From Ampelomyces quisqualis (lineage: Eukaryota > Ascomycota > Dothideomycetes > Pleosporales > Phaeosphaeriaceae): a stretch of DNA of 64,000 bases. This document shows, piece by piece, positions 54,842-64,000 of this stretch. The DNA is taken from contig JAGTXZ010000002.1 of assembly GCA_018398575.1 (NCBI GenBank), positions 1,366,501 through 1,430,500 of the forward strand, read 5' to 3'. Numbering within the stretch: the stretch's first letter is position 1; each line of letters starts with the position of its first letter. Under the pieces are notes generated by a model. It saw only the letters and a list, made by a program, of their open reading frames with translations. It was not told where the DNA came from and searched no databases. The translations under genes were made by a program, and so were the position numbers.

Positions 54842-55531
54842 TTACACTTTCAGGGCCTTTGCGATAGCCTCGCCAACTCCCGTTGCAGACTGAGGGTTCT
54901 GACCAGTCACTAAACGCCCAACGACAACGACCTTCTCGCCCCAAGGCTCCGCAGCCTTGACGTACTTGCCGCCACTCGCCTTCTGAAGCGCGTCTTCTGG
55001 TAGGAATGGAACAGCGTGGGTCAATCCCACCTGCTCTTCTTCGGCGTTGCTGAATGCGGTGACCTCCTTTCCAGCAACCAATAAGCTTCCATCGCTCAAC
55101 TTGACATTGTATAGCACAGCGGGTGCGTGACACACTGCGGAAACGATCTTGTCTGCCTCCCAAAACTCTTTGATCAACTTCTGGGAAGTCGGGTCATCTG
55201 CCAGATCGAACATTGGTCCGTGACCGCCCACGTAGAAGATGGCATCAAAGTCCTTCGCCTTTCCGACGAAGTGACTGAGCTTCTGAGTAGTCTTCCAAAC
55301 TTGTTCGTCGTTCTTCAGAAAGTTGACAGAGACATCATCTTTTGCAGCCTCGACTGATGCTGGGTCGAGAGGTGCCTCACCACCTTTTGGCGATGCAACG
55401 GTGATGTTGACCTTGTTGCGCAGGACGTGGTATGGATGTGCGAGCTCCGGCAAGTACCAGCCAGTTGGCTTGTCGAGGTTGCCGAGCTTGTTGTGGGAGG
55501 TAAGAACGAAGAGAACAGATGGCTGGGACAT
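54842..55531 (-). CDS. DJ-1/PfpI family protein, Hsp31-like
   Basis: A single exon of 229 residues. The N-terminal SVLFVLTSHNKLG starts a Rossmann-like fold. The catalytic residues are visible: Glu in TGWYLPELAHPYH, the nucleophile Cys in SAVCHAPAVL, and a His in the same elbow. FYVGGHGPMFDLADD and GKEVTAFSNAEEEQVGL complete the class I glutamine-amidotransferase-like core. Hsp31-like members act as glutathione-independent glyoxalase III (methylglyoxal to D-lactate) and protect against stress. There is no signal peptide. Family is secure; the exact activity is inferred from the triad. Confidence 0.9.
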   Translation of the reverse strand: MSQPSVLFVLTSHNKLGNLDKPTGWYLPELAHPYHVLRNKVNITVASPKGGEAPLDPASVEAAKDDVSVNFLKNDEQVWKTTQKLSHFVGKAKDFDAIFYVGGHGPMFDLADDPTSQKLIKEFWEADKIVSAVCHAPAVLYNVKLSDGSLLVAGKEVTAFSNAEEEQVGLTHAVPFLPEDALQKASGGKYVKAAEPWGEKVVVVGRLVTGQNPQSATGVGEAIAKALKV

Positions 55532-56369
55532 TATGAATGAGTATGAGATGTTAGGGTAAGTGATTTACGATCTGTGTTGTGTGGTGAAGAACACAGAAAA
55601 CTCATGGCTTCTTGTTTCAACTGGATGTATCGTGCTATGACGACATGAGGGGCCAGAGAGATGAACACATGCAAAGGGCCGATAGCGTACTCAAAGGACC
55701 GAGGCGCAATCATTCGGTTTCATTCGTTGAACATCAAAGATCTTCGCCTCCATCTCTGACGACTTCTTGAGTTTCGAATGCCATTCGAGTCACGTGATGT
55801 GATGGGTAAATTGTTGAACGGGAGCAGAGCTTGAGACGGTACCCGAAGCTCCGTTGCAAACCACAAACAACACGGGCCTGTTCTATCGTCTCCTTACAAA
55901 CGGCAGCGGAAGTAAGAGGAAGGTGTCATCGTCGACCTCACCATCCCCTTGAATCATGAGACCGACGGGCAAGGTCGTTATCAACGCTCCGCTGCCGAAT
56001 TTTGGCTTGCATATAGAATGTAGCAAGATGTGCGATGTTATAGTTTCAGTCACGAGCTCCCTCTTTAATTCATTTTACAGATCGCTACTTCTCGACATCG
56101 TTACATAGCGTCCGAAAATACGTCATACGCTACTACAGCCCCAAGCCATGTGGTCGGCAACAGTAGAACCGACCAGGTACGGACAGCTAGGATTGGTCGT
56201 AGCTTGAGGTCCTCTTGATAATGAGACTGCAGCTAGCCCGATAAAGGTGGGTTCGAAACAAAGTGCAAATTTGTGGAACTCTGCGATTGCATGAATATGA
56301 GAGATCCGTCGCCGTCTATCTACAGGCCACCTACTATGGCGGACCCGACTCAAATTCTTTGCAATAAGT
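55532..56369. other. Intergenic region, no gene seen
   Basis: About 840 bp upstream of the DJ-1/PfpI gene, including its promoter. Confidence 0.45.
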
Positions 56370-56371
56370 GA

Positions 56372-57007
56372 GATACTAGTTGGAGAAGTACCAAGAAGAC
56401 GCAGGTGGATGCAGGACTCCATGCAGGTATTACCGTGATTGACGGCGAGAGAAATGGGTCGTTCGAGCCAGACGAGCCACCAAAGCATACTGCTGCTTAT
56501 GTCGTGTATGGCTTAGGAATCTACAAGCACTTCAAAAACCATACCAAATGACTTGAAGAAAATGAGGCCCTTCCAGGACGCCAGCTGGTGTTATTCAAAT
56601 ATAGGGAGACCGTGCTTTTGCTGCACTACGACCGCATCCTGTACTCATATATAGACCACTCCATGCAAGGTTATATGGACTCAATCTTTGTCTTCGGGAG
56701 CGCCGGCGGAACTGTTGAAGAAGACATTCGATACTTCTTTTTGATCTTCCTGCACCTTCACATTTGTTGTTACGAAGGCTCTTTCTGGTGCGAGCGCCTC
56801 AAAGTGATCACTGTAATCATAAACGGTACGTCGGACAGCTTGTGGGGTGTCAGGGCCCGCAGACCTGTCGAGGATACTATCGCAGAGTTTGAGTCGAAAC
56901 TTATGGTCTTCGATTTCAATCCGGATTTCGTGGCTGCGCGGACCGCTGTAGATATGACCATGGGATGGGGGGCAACTGCGAACGTTACTTATTTAACCGA
57001 GCTATAG
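56372..57007 (+). pseudogene. Unidentified frame with one internal stop, possibly a decayed gene
   Basis: A plus-strand frame runs from about 56372 to 57007 with a single TGA near 56549. The part before the stop reads AAYVVYGLGIYKHFKNHTK. The part after it ends AEFESKLMVFDFNPDFVAAR and GWGATANVTYLTEL. The frame has protein-like composition and no start codon was found that would make it a normal gene. I do not recognise a family. It may be a chance open frame. Confidence 0.3.
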
Positions 57008-57982
57008 ACGCCCAAGTGCAGTAGATTCGACACCATTGGATGAAAAGTCGTTTATTTTACTGCTAAGAAGACCAGAATCTGGCATCGGCATCTGTGCGCT
57101 CGCTGCTTATTCTGAATGACTGACGTCAGACCTTTTCTCAGCCGACAGATGGAAAACGCGTAAGGCTCTGTCAGAATGATAGTGCATGAATAGAATCTTG
57201 GCTGCATAACTTGCCAGAAAGTGTGTAGTCTTCGTCCATCGGGCCACAAATTGATTCATGTTTGAGGTCTTGTTAGTATCTTACGAAGTACACCGCAGGC
57301 GATCTCTTGCAGCTCCGGATCTTGCTTCCGCTCAGTAGGTAAAGAGAGTTTTCCATCTTAATCTCATGTCTGCTTTTCTCGCAGTCTCTTCAAAGTCGGT
57401 CTTATGTTTTGATTCTGCGTCTTCGACCAATAAATCCTGCGGCCATCACGATAATTCCTTTGCAGTGCGTATGCTCAGCGTCACGATTGCATTTAAGGAT
57501 GTGATGGGCGTCGACATGTGCCCGGAAGATTCTTCCTAATTGCTTAGGTGTGTACTGAATCGATGCCCCTAGCGATGCCTGGTCCAGAGAATCTGTTGCG
57601 CGAGGTTCGCTTGAAACGTACGCCCTGCGGTGAAGGTTGTCGTTAAGGACGACGAGAAAACACGATCTGAGCACCCGCATCATCGGAAGATATCAAGGAC
57701 CATTGTGAGTAAATCATCGACGCAGAGCCTAAAATCCTGGAAATTTACAAGTGAAATTGTGTGACGCGATGTAGTAGAAGAGCAGGAGGATGGGTAGACC
57801 GTAGAGTCGACGTGTCGTTCAACCTCGGCAAAACGAGATCACTCCTCACGCTGACAATGACTCTTGGAGACTGAGACTAGCTAGGATTCGTGCAACCATG
57901 AATCTTCTGTGGCATTCAGTGTAATTCCTTCCATTATCCAGTTTCCCGGCTAGCACTGTGCAGCTATTGCATTCTAAAGAAC
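57008..57982. other. Intergenic region
   Basis: About 975 bp upstream of the thiolase-like gene. A minus-strand frame of 93 codons (57402-57683) is present but shows no domain; I treat it as unsupported. Confidence 0.45.
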
Positions 57983-59715
57983 ATGATGGCTGAAATGCCC
58001 GTCATCATCGGCGTAGGCGACGTCAAGAACCGCTCCACAGCCGTCAGTGATGCCAAAGAGCCCGCAACGCTGATATTAGATGCCATTCAAATGGCTATCA
58101 AAGACGCTTCTTCGTCTTCAAGTTCCGAGCTCCAATCCACGATCGATAGCATCGACGTGGTGAAGACTTGGACGTGGCCATACCCTGACTTGCCGGGCTT
58201 ATTGGCAAACAAGCTAGGTGTCGACCAGAGCATTAAATGGAAGAGGTACTCGGAACATGGTGGAGACAAGCCTGGCAAAATCTTCGACGAAGCAGTGAAG
58301 AGAATAGCAAGAGGAGAAAACAAGGTCGCGATCGTGACCGGTGGCGAAGCTTTGGCATCACGTACGTACTCCCACACACTCCCGAGGTCGCAACTGCTGG
58401 ACATTAAAGTGCTAATCTGGAGGAATCCAGTATCTGTATGTGCAGCAGCTAAGAAGCTTCCGCCACCAGGCTGGACTCCTCCATCGCAAGCAGTCGATTC
58501 AGTATTCACACCAACTGGGCGAGACCTCGGAAACAGTAGCATATCCTCTCTCTGGCAATCTCTCACATCAACTCACCATGCCACAGATCTCGGCGCCATA
58601 CACCAAATTGGCGCCCCCATTCATGTCTATCCGTTGTACGAAAACGCATTCCGAGCGGAGCGCGGTCAAAGCCTACAAGCAAACCATGAGGAGAGCGCAA
58701 AGCTGTATGCAGAGTTTTCGAAAGTCGCCGCGAAGAATGACTACGCATGGAGTCAGGGAAGGCATGACGATGAAGGTGTCATTGGAACGATTGGACCGAA
58801 GAACCGCATGATATGTTATCCTTGCAAGTTACGCATTCCTCAGTGTTTTCAAAGACAAGACTAACGCACAAGCTAGATCCGCTTCTCATGAATGCTTTCA
58901 ACACAGTCAATCTCGCTTCCGCTCTGATCCTCACATCTGCTACAACCGCCAAAGCGCTCAACGTCCCGTTATCGAAATGGATATACCCCATCGGCGGCGC
59001 GGGCACGCAAGACTCATCGGAATTCTGGCTCCGGCCAAACTTCTACTCGTCACCGAGTATTTCGCGCTCCATCGACGCGGCTTTGTCTGTTTCCGACACC
59101 ACAAAGTCTGAACTCGATTTAATTGACATCTACTCTTGCTTTCCTATCGTGCCGAAGATCGCAGCAAGGCATCTCGGCCTGCCGATAACCGGCGACCAGA
59201 AGCCTTTGACGTTGCTGGGTGGTTTGACGAGTTTCGGCGGCGCAGGGAATAATTACAGCATGCACGCACTTGCGGAAATGACACGACAGCTACGCGCTGG
59301 AAAGGGCGAGAAAGGGCTCGTGTTGTGTAACGGCGGTGTATTGAGTTATCACTATGCGATTGTACTCGGAAACCAGCCGCGCAAGCTAGGTGCAATATAT
59401 CCGCTGGAGAGTCCGTTACCGGAGATACTAGATGACGTGGAAGCCCCGGGACTCGCGACGCATGCGCAGGGAGATGCGGTTGTTGAGACGTACACGGTGG
59501 AATTCAAGCGTGATGGATGTCCGTTGAGAGGATATATCGTTGGCAGACTGAAGAGCAACGATAAGCGGTTCTTGGCGAATCATGGAGATGAGGAGACCTT
59601 GAGGCAAATGGCTGGTGGCGTGGGCGAGATCGTGGGGAGGAGTGGGTGGGTGTGGCAGGACGAGAAGAATAAAGGGCGAGGGCTGTTCGCGTTTGATAAG
59701 CCTGCGAAATTGTAG
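57983..59715 (+). CDS. Thiolase-like protein (acetyl-CoA acetyltransferase superfamily) with extra C-terminal domain
   Basis: Three exons, join(57983..58361, 58431..58823, 58877..59715), 536 residues. Intron 1 (69 bp, GTACGT) restores GGEALASLSVCAAA. Intron 2 (53 bp) starts with GC in a perfect GCAAGT context, has CTAAC 13 bp before its acceptor, and restores PYPLLMNAFNTVNLASA. The core shows VIIGVGDVKN at the start, DLIDIYSCFPIVPKIAARHL and the glycine-rich LTSFGGAGNNYSMHALAEM. The C-terminal part (ETYTVEFKRDGCPLRGYIVG, RFLANHGDEETLRQM) matches the additional domain of type-1 thiolase-like proteins. The substrate is unknown; lipid or acyl-CoA metabolism is inferred. The first two ATGs and an ATG at 57995 are all possible starts. 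Confidence 0.85.
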
Positions 59716-60051
59716 AGCGGTACCAAATGATGGCGAGACGGGGTACTTGAGTGTGTATTAATGTACATTTACCGACAATGCCGTGAAGAGAAAGCAATGC
59801 GAACTGTGTCGTCAAATACAAGCTTGTCATCATGCTACTATGCCCATTATGCGTCTATACCGTAACCCATTGCCATGTACCTCTTTCATCGTAGATGCAA
59901 ACTCCTTTAACGCCGCGATGCCCAACGCTATGCTAATGAATCGAAAAAGTCAACGCCAGCCATGGTCCAGAAACGCCCAGCAAAACAGAAAGGACACAAC
60001 AAACTACAATCTGATATAATGCGACCTAGGTCGCCCAAATACAAAAGGCTC
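59716..60051. other. Convergent intergenic region
   Basis: 336 bp of 3' UTR sequence; nothing else seen. Confidence 0.5.
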
Positions 60052-62482
60052 TCATGATGTGGAGAGCTGAGAATTCGCAACCTCACTCGTGAGGTTCGAG
60101 CTCGTGTCCCAAGTCCCGTTATCAGGGATACTTCGCTCGCGCCTCAACTGCTTCGATTCTCGATTTTTCATGTCCTTGGAGTCTCGATCTTTCACGTCCT
60201 TGGAGTCTCGGTCTTTCACGTCCTTGGAGTCTCGATCTTTCAACTCCTTTGAATCACGATCTTTCAATTCCTTTGAATCACGATCTTTCTTCTTGGAGCT
60301 AGAAACAGAACCTTTGGTGCTGCCACTACTACCTTGGGCCATGGGACTGTTCGGATACAGTGCCTTGACCGCTGCGCTACGGCTTTCGCACATGTAGCGA
60401 CTCTTTGGGTCTCTATCGGACTTGTCTGTCCGTTCCGTCTTTTCAGACTTCTCAGAGCGGTCGGTCTTCTCTGAGCGATCCGTGCGTTCACTTTCGGCAG
60501 TCTTTGCGCTTTTAGTGCTAAGTGCGTAGCCGCTGGTACGACGACTGGCATCGTGACGCTCCGTTGTAGAAATAGTCTCTGGCATCTCCTCCTTTGAGCG
60601 ACGACTGTGTGTAGAGCGGCGACGAGATAGAGATTTCGATGATGGGCGGCTTCGTTGAGATTGTGATGCTTCGATTTCATCAACAGCTTCGAAAAGAGGC
60701 GATATTAGCCGCTCAGTCGGAGTGCTAGACCGGGAGTGTGGCGGTGTAGGAGGGTCTCGACTTCTATGATCAGTTGGAGATGGCTCCCCGAAGCTTGCAG
60801 GAATAACGGCGCTTTCTGCGGGCGTTAGTGCGCGAGAGTCCTCAAGTGTATCAGTGACTGGCGGAGGCGGCGGTGGTGCTGATGATGGAGGCGGTGGAGG
60901 GGGACGCGGTTTCGAAGGCATAAATTTAGCCACAGACTCGGCTTTGGTATAGGCGGGTAGAACTTTGGATGTCCTTTTCGGTGTGGGAGCCTGTGATGCG
61001 ATCATGCTCTCGATTGGAGGAGGAAGCCCGATGAGATCTCGAGGGGATGCAAAGTCAATTGGTCCTGGAAGCGGGCGCTTATAAGCCTTGACAGGCATTG
61101 ATGGTGTCGACTCAGCAAGTGATGGTATCGAAGACGGTGGAGGTGGCGGCGTAGTTTTCCTACTCGAAGACTTCTCCAGAAACTCTGTAGGTGAGGAGAG
61201 TACGGTTCGTGTGGAAGATCGCTCGCCTTTCTCAGCCATTACTGGTGGATTCGGGGGAGGCTCTCGGGGTGGCGGTACAGTAGGCGGGGGAAACTTGCCA
61301 TCTTCAGCAATTGTCGGAGAAGTAGTGGTGTGGGAGGGCAAACCGGCAGATTTAAGTTCTTCCATTCTTTGTACGACTGGCTCGGCATCCTCGTACAAAG
61401 CCAACCCGTGGTGAAGAACAAGACCTTCGTCGGGCTTCTCTCCATTTGCGTGGAAGTTCTCGTGCTTCGCTTCGCGCCATATAACAGGAAACAATCTCAA
61501 TAAGAGCTGAGGTCGCTCATCGGACGGCGGCGATGTGCCGTCTAATGAGCCGATGAGTGTGCCTTCGGGTTTATAGGATTCATATGACGGCCAGTATTCT
61601 GGCCCAGTGAACTGGTGCTCTTTGTCGTGGAGTGCAGGCATTGTGGCGTTGATCAGCTCGCGCTCAAGTCGCGCGAAGCGCCAGGTTTCTGCAGCGAGCT
61701 TCACGATTCTCTTCACCGCAATTTTGATGCCTTCTTCCTCTCTTGGATCAGCAAAATGCTTGATAGCGCTGACAATTTCCTCGACGACGGTTCCAGCGGC
61801 AGTATTGATGCGCTGCTTGGCACCGCTGCTGGTGAAAGCTGCGAGCAAGGTCTGTTGACGCCAAATTGCTTCTTTTCGTGTGCTTTTATCGCGAATGTGG
61901 TGACTCATGGAGGAGAACAGCGAGTCGGCTTTGTCGTAGCGACGACCCAGACTGAAGAGGAAGGGGCCAAAGACACGATATGTGATGAGTTTAGACACTG
62001 TGTGCGCCACATATGCGGATCGCACTTGCCTAAGGCAGTGTCAGATAAATGTACAGGGCAAGTAGTGGTCTCAGGAACATACCTCGACGCGATCGTGTCT
62101 CCAAGGAAGGATGGTAAGTTTGAGGGTACTTGGGCTAGATCCTCTACAGGTGGACGCACGGGTAGATGCACAAAGTGGGTCGTTGCGAGGTCGATGATCT
62201 GTTTCTGTAATTGCGAGAACGAAACCAAGCTGCGCATTCAAGTCAGCAAAAGACATAGGAATGTATATTTGGAGGGTGAAAATATGGATGCAAAGTTGTA
62301 GAACCAATTGGCAGATAGCATTATGAGCAAACTACAACACACTACCGTCTGCGAGCACCCGAAAGCCCGGCGCGAATCGCAATTCGTGTAAGCAGCCGGA
62401 CTGTCCAGGGCTTCAGATGCTCTACAACGAACATTGCCAAGAGCACCACCAATTCAAATAGCTGAATGAAGAAAAGGTCCAT
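60052..62482 (-). CDS. Fungal protein with N-terminal membrane segment, proline-rich linker and KDRDSKEL repeats
   Basis: Three exons, complement(60052..62029, 62083..62229, 62346..62482), 753 residues. Exon 1 starts MDLFFIQLFELVVLLAMFVV, a membrane or signal-anchor segment, and ends in phase 2 before a GTAGTG donor. Exon 2 begins LVSFSQLQKQIIDLATTHF. Exon 3 begins QVRSAYVAHTVSKLITYRVF, continues with a helical domain (YDKADSLFSSMSHHIRDKST) to about residue 270, then poly-proline stretches and a charged tail with SEKTDRSEKSEKTERTDKSD and six eight-residue repeats. The acceptor of exon 2 also fits, in the same phase, the donor at the end of the upstream coiled-coil gene, so exons 2-3 may be the C-terminus of that protein instead. 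I do not recognise a named domain. Confidence 0.65.
60147..60290. repeat. 24-bp coding minisatellite (KDRDSKEL)
   Basis: Six tandem 24-bp units, each coding an eight-residue block of the type KDRDSKEL / KDRDSKDV / KDRDSKDM / KNRESKQL, with growing divergence towards the C-terminus of the protein. Boundaries are approximate to a few bases. Confidence 0.88.
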
Positions 62483-62491
62483 GTGTACTTA

Positions 62492-64000
62492 CTAGTATGT
62501 GTCTCCCTTGCTTTTGATCTCCGCAATGTCGCCATAGCATTCCATGAGCTTCTCCAGTCTAGATTTCTCAGACTCAATATTGGAGGCGACACTCTTTATG
62601 ATGGCCTTCTCTTGCTCACTCTCGGCCCTCAAAGCATTGTACTTCTTCTGCAGTTCTTCCTTGTCTTTCGTCAACTCATCGACCTTGGCTTTCTCCTCTT
62701 CCGCTTTTCGAGACGCATCAGCGTGAAGCTGGATCCAAGCCTTGTCTGATTGGTCTCTGCTATTCTTATACTGGGCCTCGAAAAGCTTGCGCTCATCCTG
62801 GAAGGAGTTGATGAGGGTCTCACGCTCGGCCAGCCAGGCTTCTCGATTTTCGCGTTCGATTCGGAGAGCATCTTCGCGATCCTGTTGTGCAATGGCAAGC
62901 TGAGTCTCGAGCTCTGATTTCAAGTCCTCCTTCTCTTTGGAATGAGCCGCAGCGGCTTCTTGTCTCTTGTTCTCAGCAAGAACATCAGCTGCCTTCAGCC
63001 TCTCGTCGAAATGGATAGCGAGCGCGATTTTCTCGGCATCATTCCTAGTATTCGTGGTCGACTTCCACTCGTCGAAGCTCGCTTTCTCATCAGCAGATGT
63101 TCTTGCCAGTGCTGCATGCGCCTCTTCGAGCTCCTTATACCTAGACTCCCAAGACTTCATCGCGGCCTCGAGAGCAAACTTGGCTTCCTTTGCTTCTTTC
63201 TTGAACTTTTCTGTCTCCACTCGTTGTTCTTGTAACTCCCTTACTTGTTCCTCTAGATTAACAATCTGAAAGCGTAGACGGCTTGCTTCGCTCAAGTGTT
63301 TGTGTTCCAAGCTGCGCGCCCTTTCCCTCAGATCAGCAATCTCATCGTCCTTTACCCTCAATTTCTCCTCTTGTTCAACGCTTGATCGGCGAAGCAGTTC
63401 TTCTCGCACACTCAGCTGGCCATGTGTTTCTTTGTATCGCGCGAGCAAAACGTGCAAATCAGGGATGGCTTGTGCAATACGTGAAAAGACGTCACCAGGA
63501 TCGTCCGTGAGAGCAGATCGGGTGTCTAATGGGGCAAATCCTGAAGGATAGTCCCTAGGAACAAGGGTATCGTGGCGCTGGGGCGGGCTGTCATGACGGT
63601 AGCCTGGTGGGTAGTTCCATGGTTCCGTATATGGAGACGAGGAAGAGTGGGAGGTTGGACCATAGGGGTTAGGGTGTGGGTAGCCGGGCTGACTTACGCG
63701 ATAGTTGTGATTTTGATAGTGAGGTGGGGCAGTAGACGGGTAGTAGCCAGGATGGTAACCTGGTGGCGGAGGCGGTGGAGGATTGCTGTATGCTGGCTCG
63801 GCAGGGACGCGCGAGGCGAAGACGCTACGGTGATGCGCTGGCTGTGGGTAACCCTGCGCGGACCCACTTGAGCCGTCACGTGGATATTCCTCACCGCTTC
63901 GAAATTGACGTCTGGGCCGAACCAAAGCAGAGTCCGAGTCATCATCGTCGGAGTCGAAAGCGGTAACATGCCGTGGTCTCAATCGCCCAACAGGAGGGCT
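62492..64000 (-). CDS. Coiled-coil protein (N-terminus cut by window edge)
   Basis: The frame is open from the right edge to a TAG at 62492-62494, about 502 residues. It begins upstream of the window: there is no ATG at the apparent start, and SPPVGRLRPRHVTAFDSDDD is already in frame. The first 170 residues are acidic and then rich in Pro, Tyr and Ser (YSNPPPPPPPGYHPGYYPST). The rest is one long coiled coil (EQEEKLRVKDDEIADLRERA, LEEQVRELQEQRVETEKF, KAKVDELTKDKEELQKKYNA). It ends KLMECYGDIAEIKSKGDTY. The stop overlaps a perfect GTAAGT donor (TACTA|GTAAGT) in phase 2, so the true transcript may splice onwards to 62229. Cytoskeletal or scaffold roles are common for such proteins, but nothing specific is shown. 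Confidence 0.75.
   Translation of the reverse strand, partial: SPPVGRLRPRHVTAFDSDDDDSDSALVRPRRQFRSGEEYPRDGSSGSAQGYPQPAHHRSVFASRVPAEPAYSNPPPPPPPGYHPGYYPSTAPPHYQNHNYRVSQPGYPHPNPYGPTSHSSSSPYTEPWNYPPGYRHDSPPQRHDTLVPRDYPSGFAPLDTRSALTDDPGDVFSRIAQAIPDLHVLLARYKETHGQLSVREELLRRSSVEQEEKLRVKDDEIADLRERARSLEHKHLSEASRLRFQIVNLEEQVRELQEQRVETEKFKKEAKEAKFALEAAMKSWESRYKELEEAHAALARTSADEKASFDEWKSTTNTRNDAEKIALAIHFDERLKAADVLAENKRQEAAAAHSKEKEDLKSELETQLAIAQQDREDALRIERENREAWLAERETLINSFQDERKLFEAQYKNSRDQSDKAWIQLHADASRKAEEEKAKVDELTKDKEELQKKYNALRAESEQEKAIIKSVASNIESEKSRLEKLMECYGDIAEIKSKGDTY

Noticed and set aside
57402..57683. 93-codon minus-strand frame with a hydrophobic start
   Set aside because: The hydrophobic part is short and broken by charged residues; no cysteine pattern or domain supports a secreted protein.

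Overview
The window is nuclear DNA of a filamentous ascomycete (Pezizomycotina). The evidence is genes carrying introns of about 45-75 bp with GTAAGT-like donors and CTAAC/CTGAC branch points, a set of conserved ascomycete housekeeping genes, and one AT-saturated transposon block whose reading frames are broken by CAA/CAG/TGG-to-stop transitions, the mark of repeat-induced point mutation (RIP). Dothideomycetes, probably Pleosporales, is my best guess from the gene families; this is inference.

Layout. 1-5.5 kb: a Vps3844-type membrane protein (cut by the left edge), a divergent mitochondrial-type membrane protein and a fungal protein of unknown function. 5.5-10.1 kb: gene-poor, with two pentanucleotide microsatellites and two decayed genes (fructosamine-kinase-like and ankyrin-repeat). 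10.1-13.2 kb: a phenolic acid decarboxylase and an Ada-type zinc/AraC regulator without a methyltransferase domain. 13.2-19.4 kb: a MutL homologue of MLH2 type, NOC4, and mitochondrial ATP synthase subunit 4, whose second intron appears to be GC-AG. 19.9-21.2 kb: a four-exon secreted protein ending about 130 bp from the transposon block.

21.3-31.7 kb is a nest of mobile elements: a small Mutator-like MITE, then a Tc1/mariner element whose transposase is cut inside the motif IWSDE by a full-length Ty3/gypsy chromovirus (258-bp LTRs, 5-bp target duplication). All are RIP-mutated. The gypsy element carries a 99-bp tandem array between RNase H and integrase, and about 2 kb of extra sequence before its 3' LTR.

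32.4-50.3 kb is a housekeeping block: an HxxxD acyltransferase, TFIIF beta (divergent from COP9 subunit 4), mitochondrial bL21 (divergent from NSA2), a large low-complexity protein, a Wss1-type SUMO/DNA-repair metalloprotease, a DUF1776 dehydrogenase-like protein and a Sel1-repeat protein. 50.3-58 kb is again gene-poor, with a broken Baeyer-Villiger-type monooxygenase, an intact DJ-1/Hsp31-like gene and an unidentified decayed frame. 58-64 kb holds a thiolase-like protein with a second GC-AG intron, then a coiled-coil gene (cut by the right edge) and a downstream gene that share one splice acceptor in the same phase, so they may be alternative forms of one locus.

I see no CRISPR array, rRNA, tRNA or biosynthetic cluster. 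No clearly new defence-like system is visible. The most unusual items are the nested RIP-mutated elements, the shared-acceptor locus at 62.2-62.5 kb, the GC-AG introns, and a 9-bp intergenic motif found about twenty times more often than chance.
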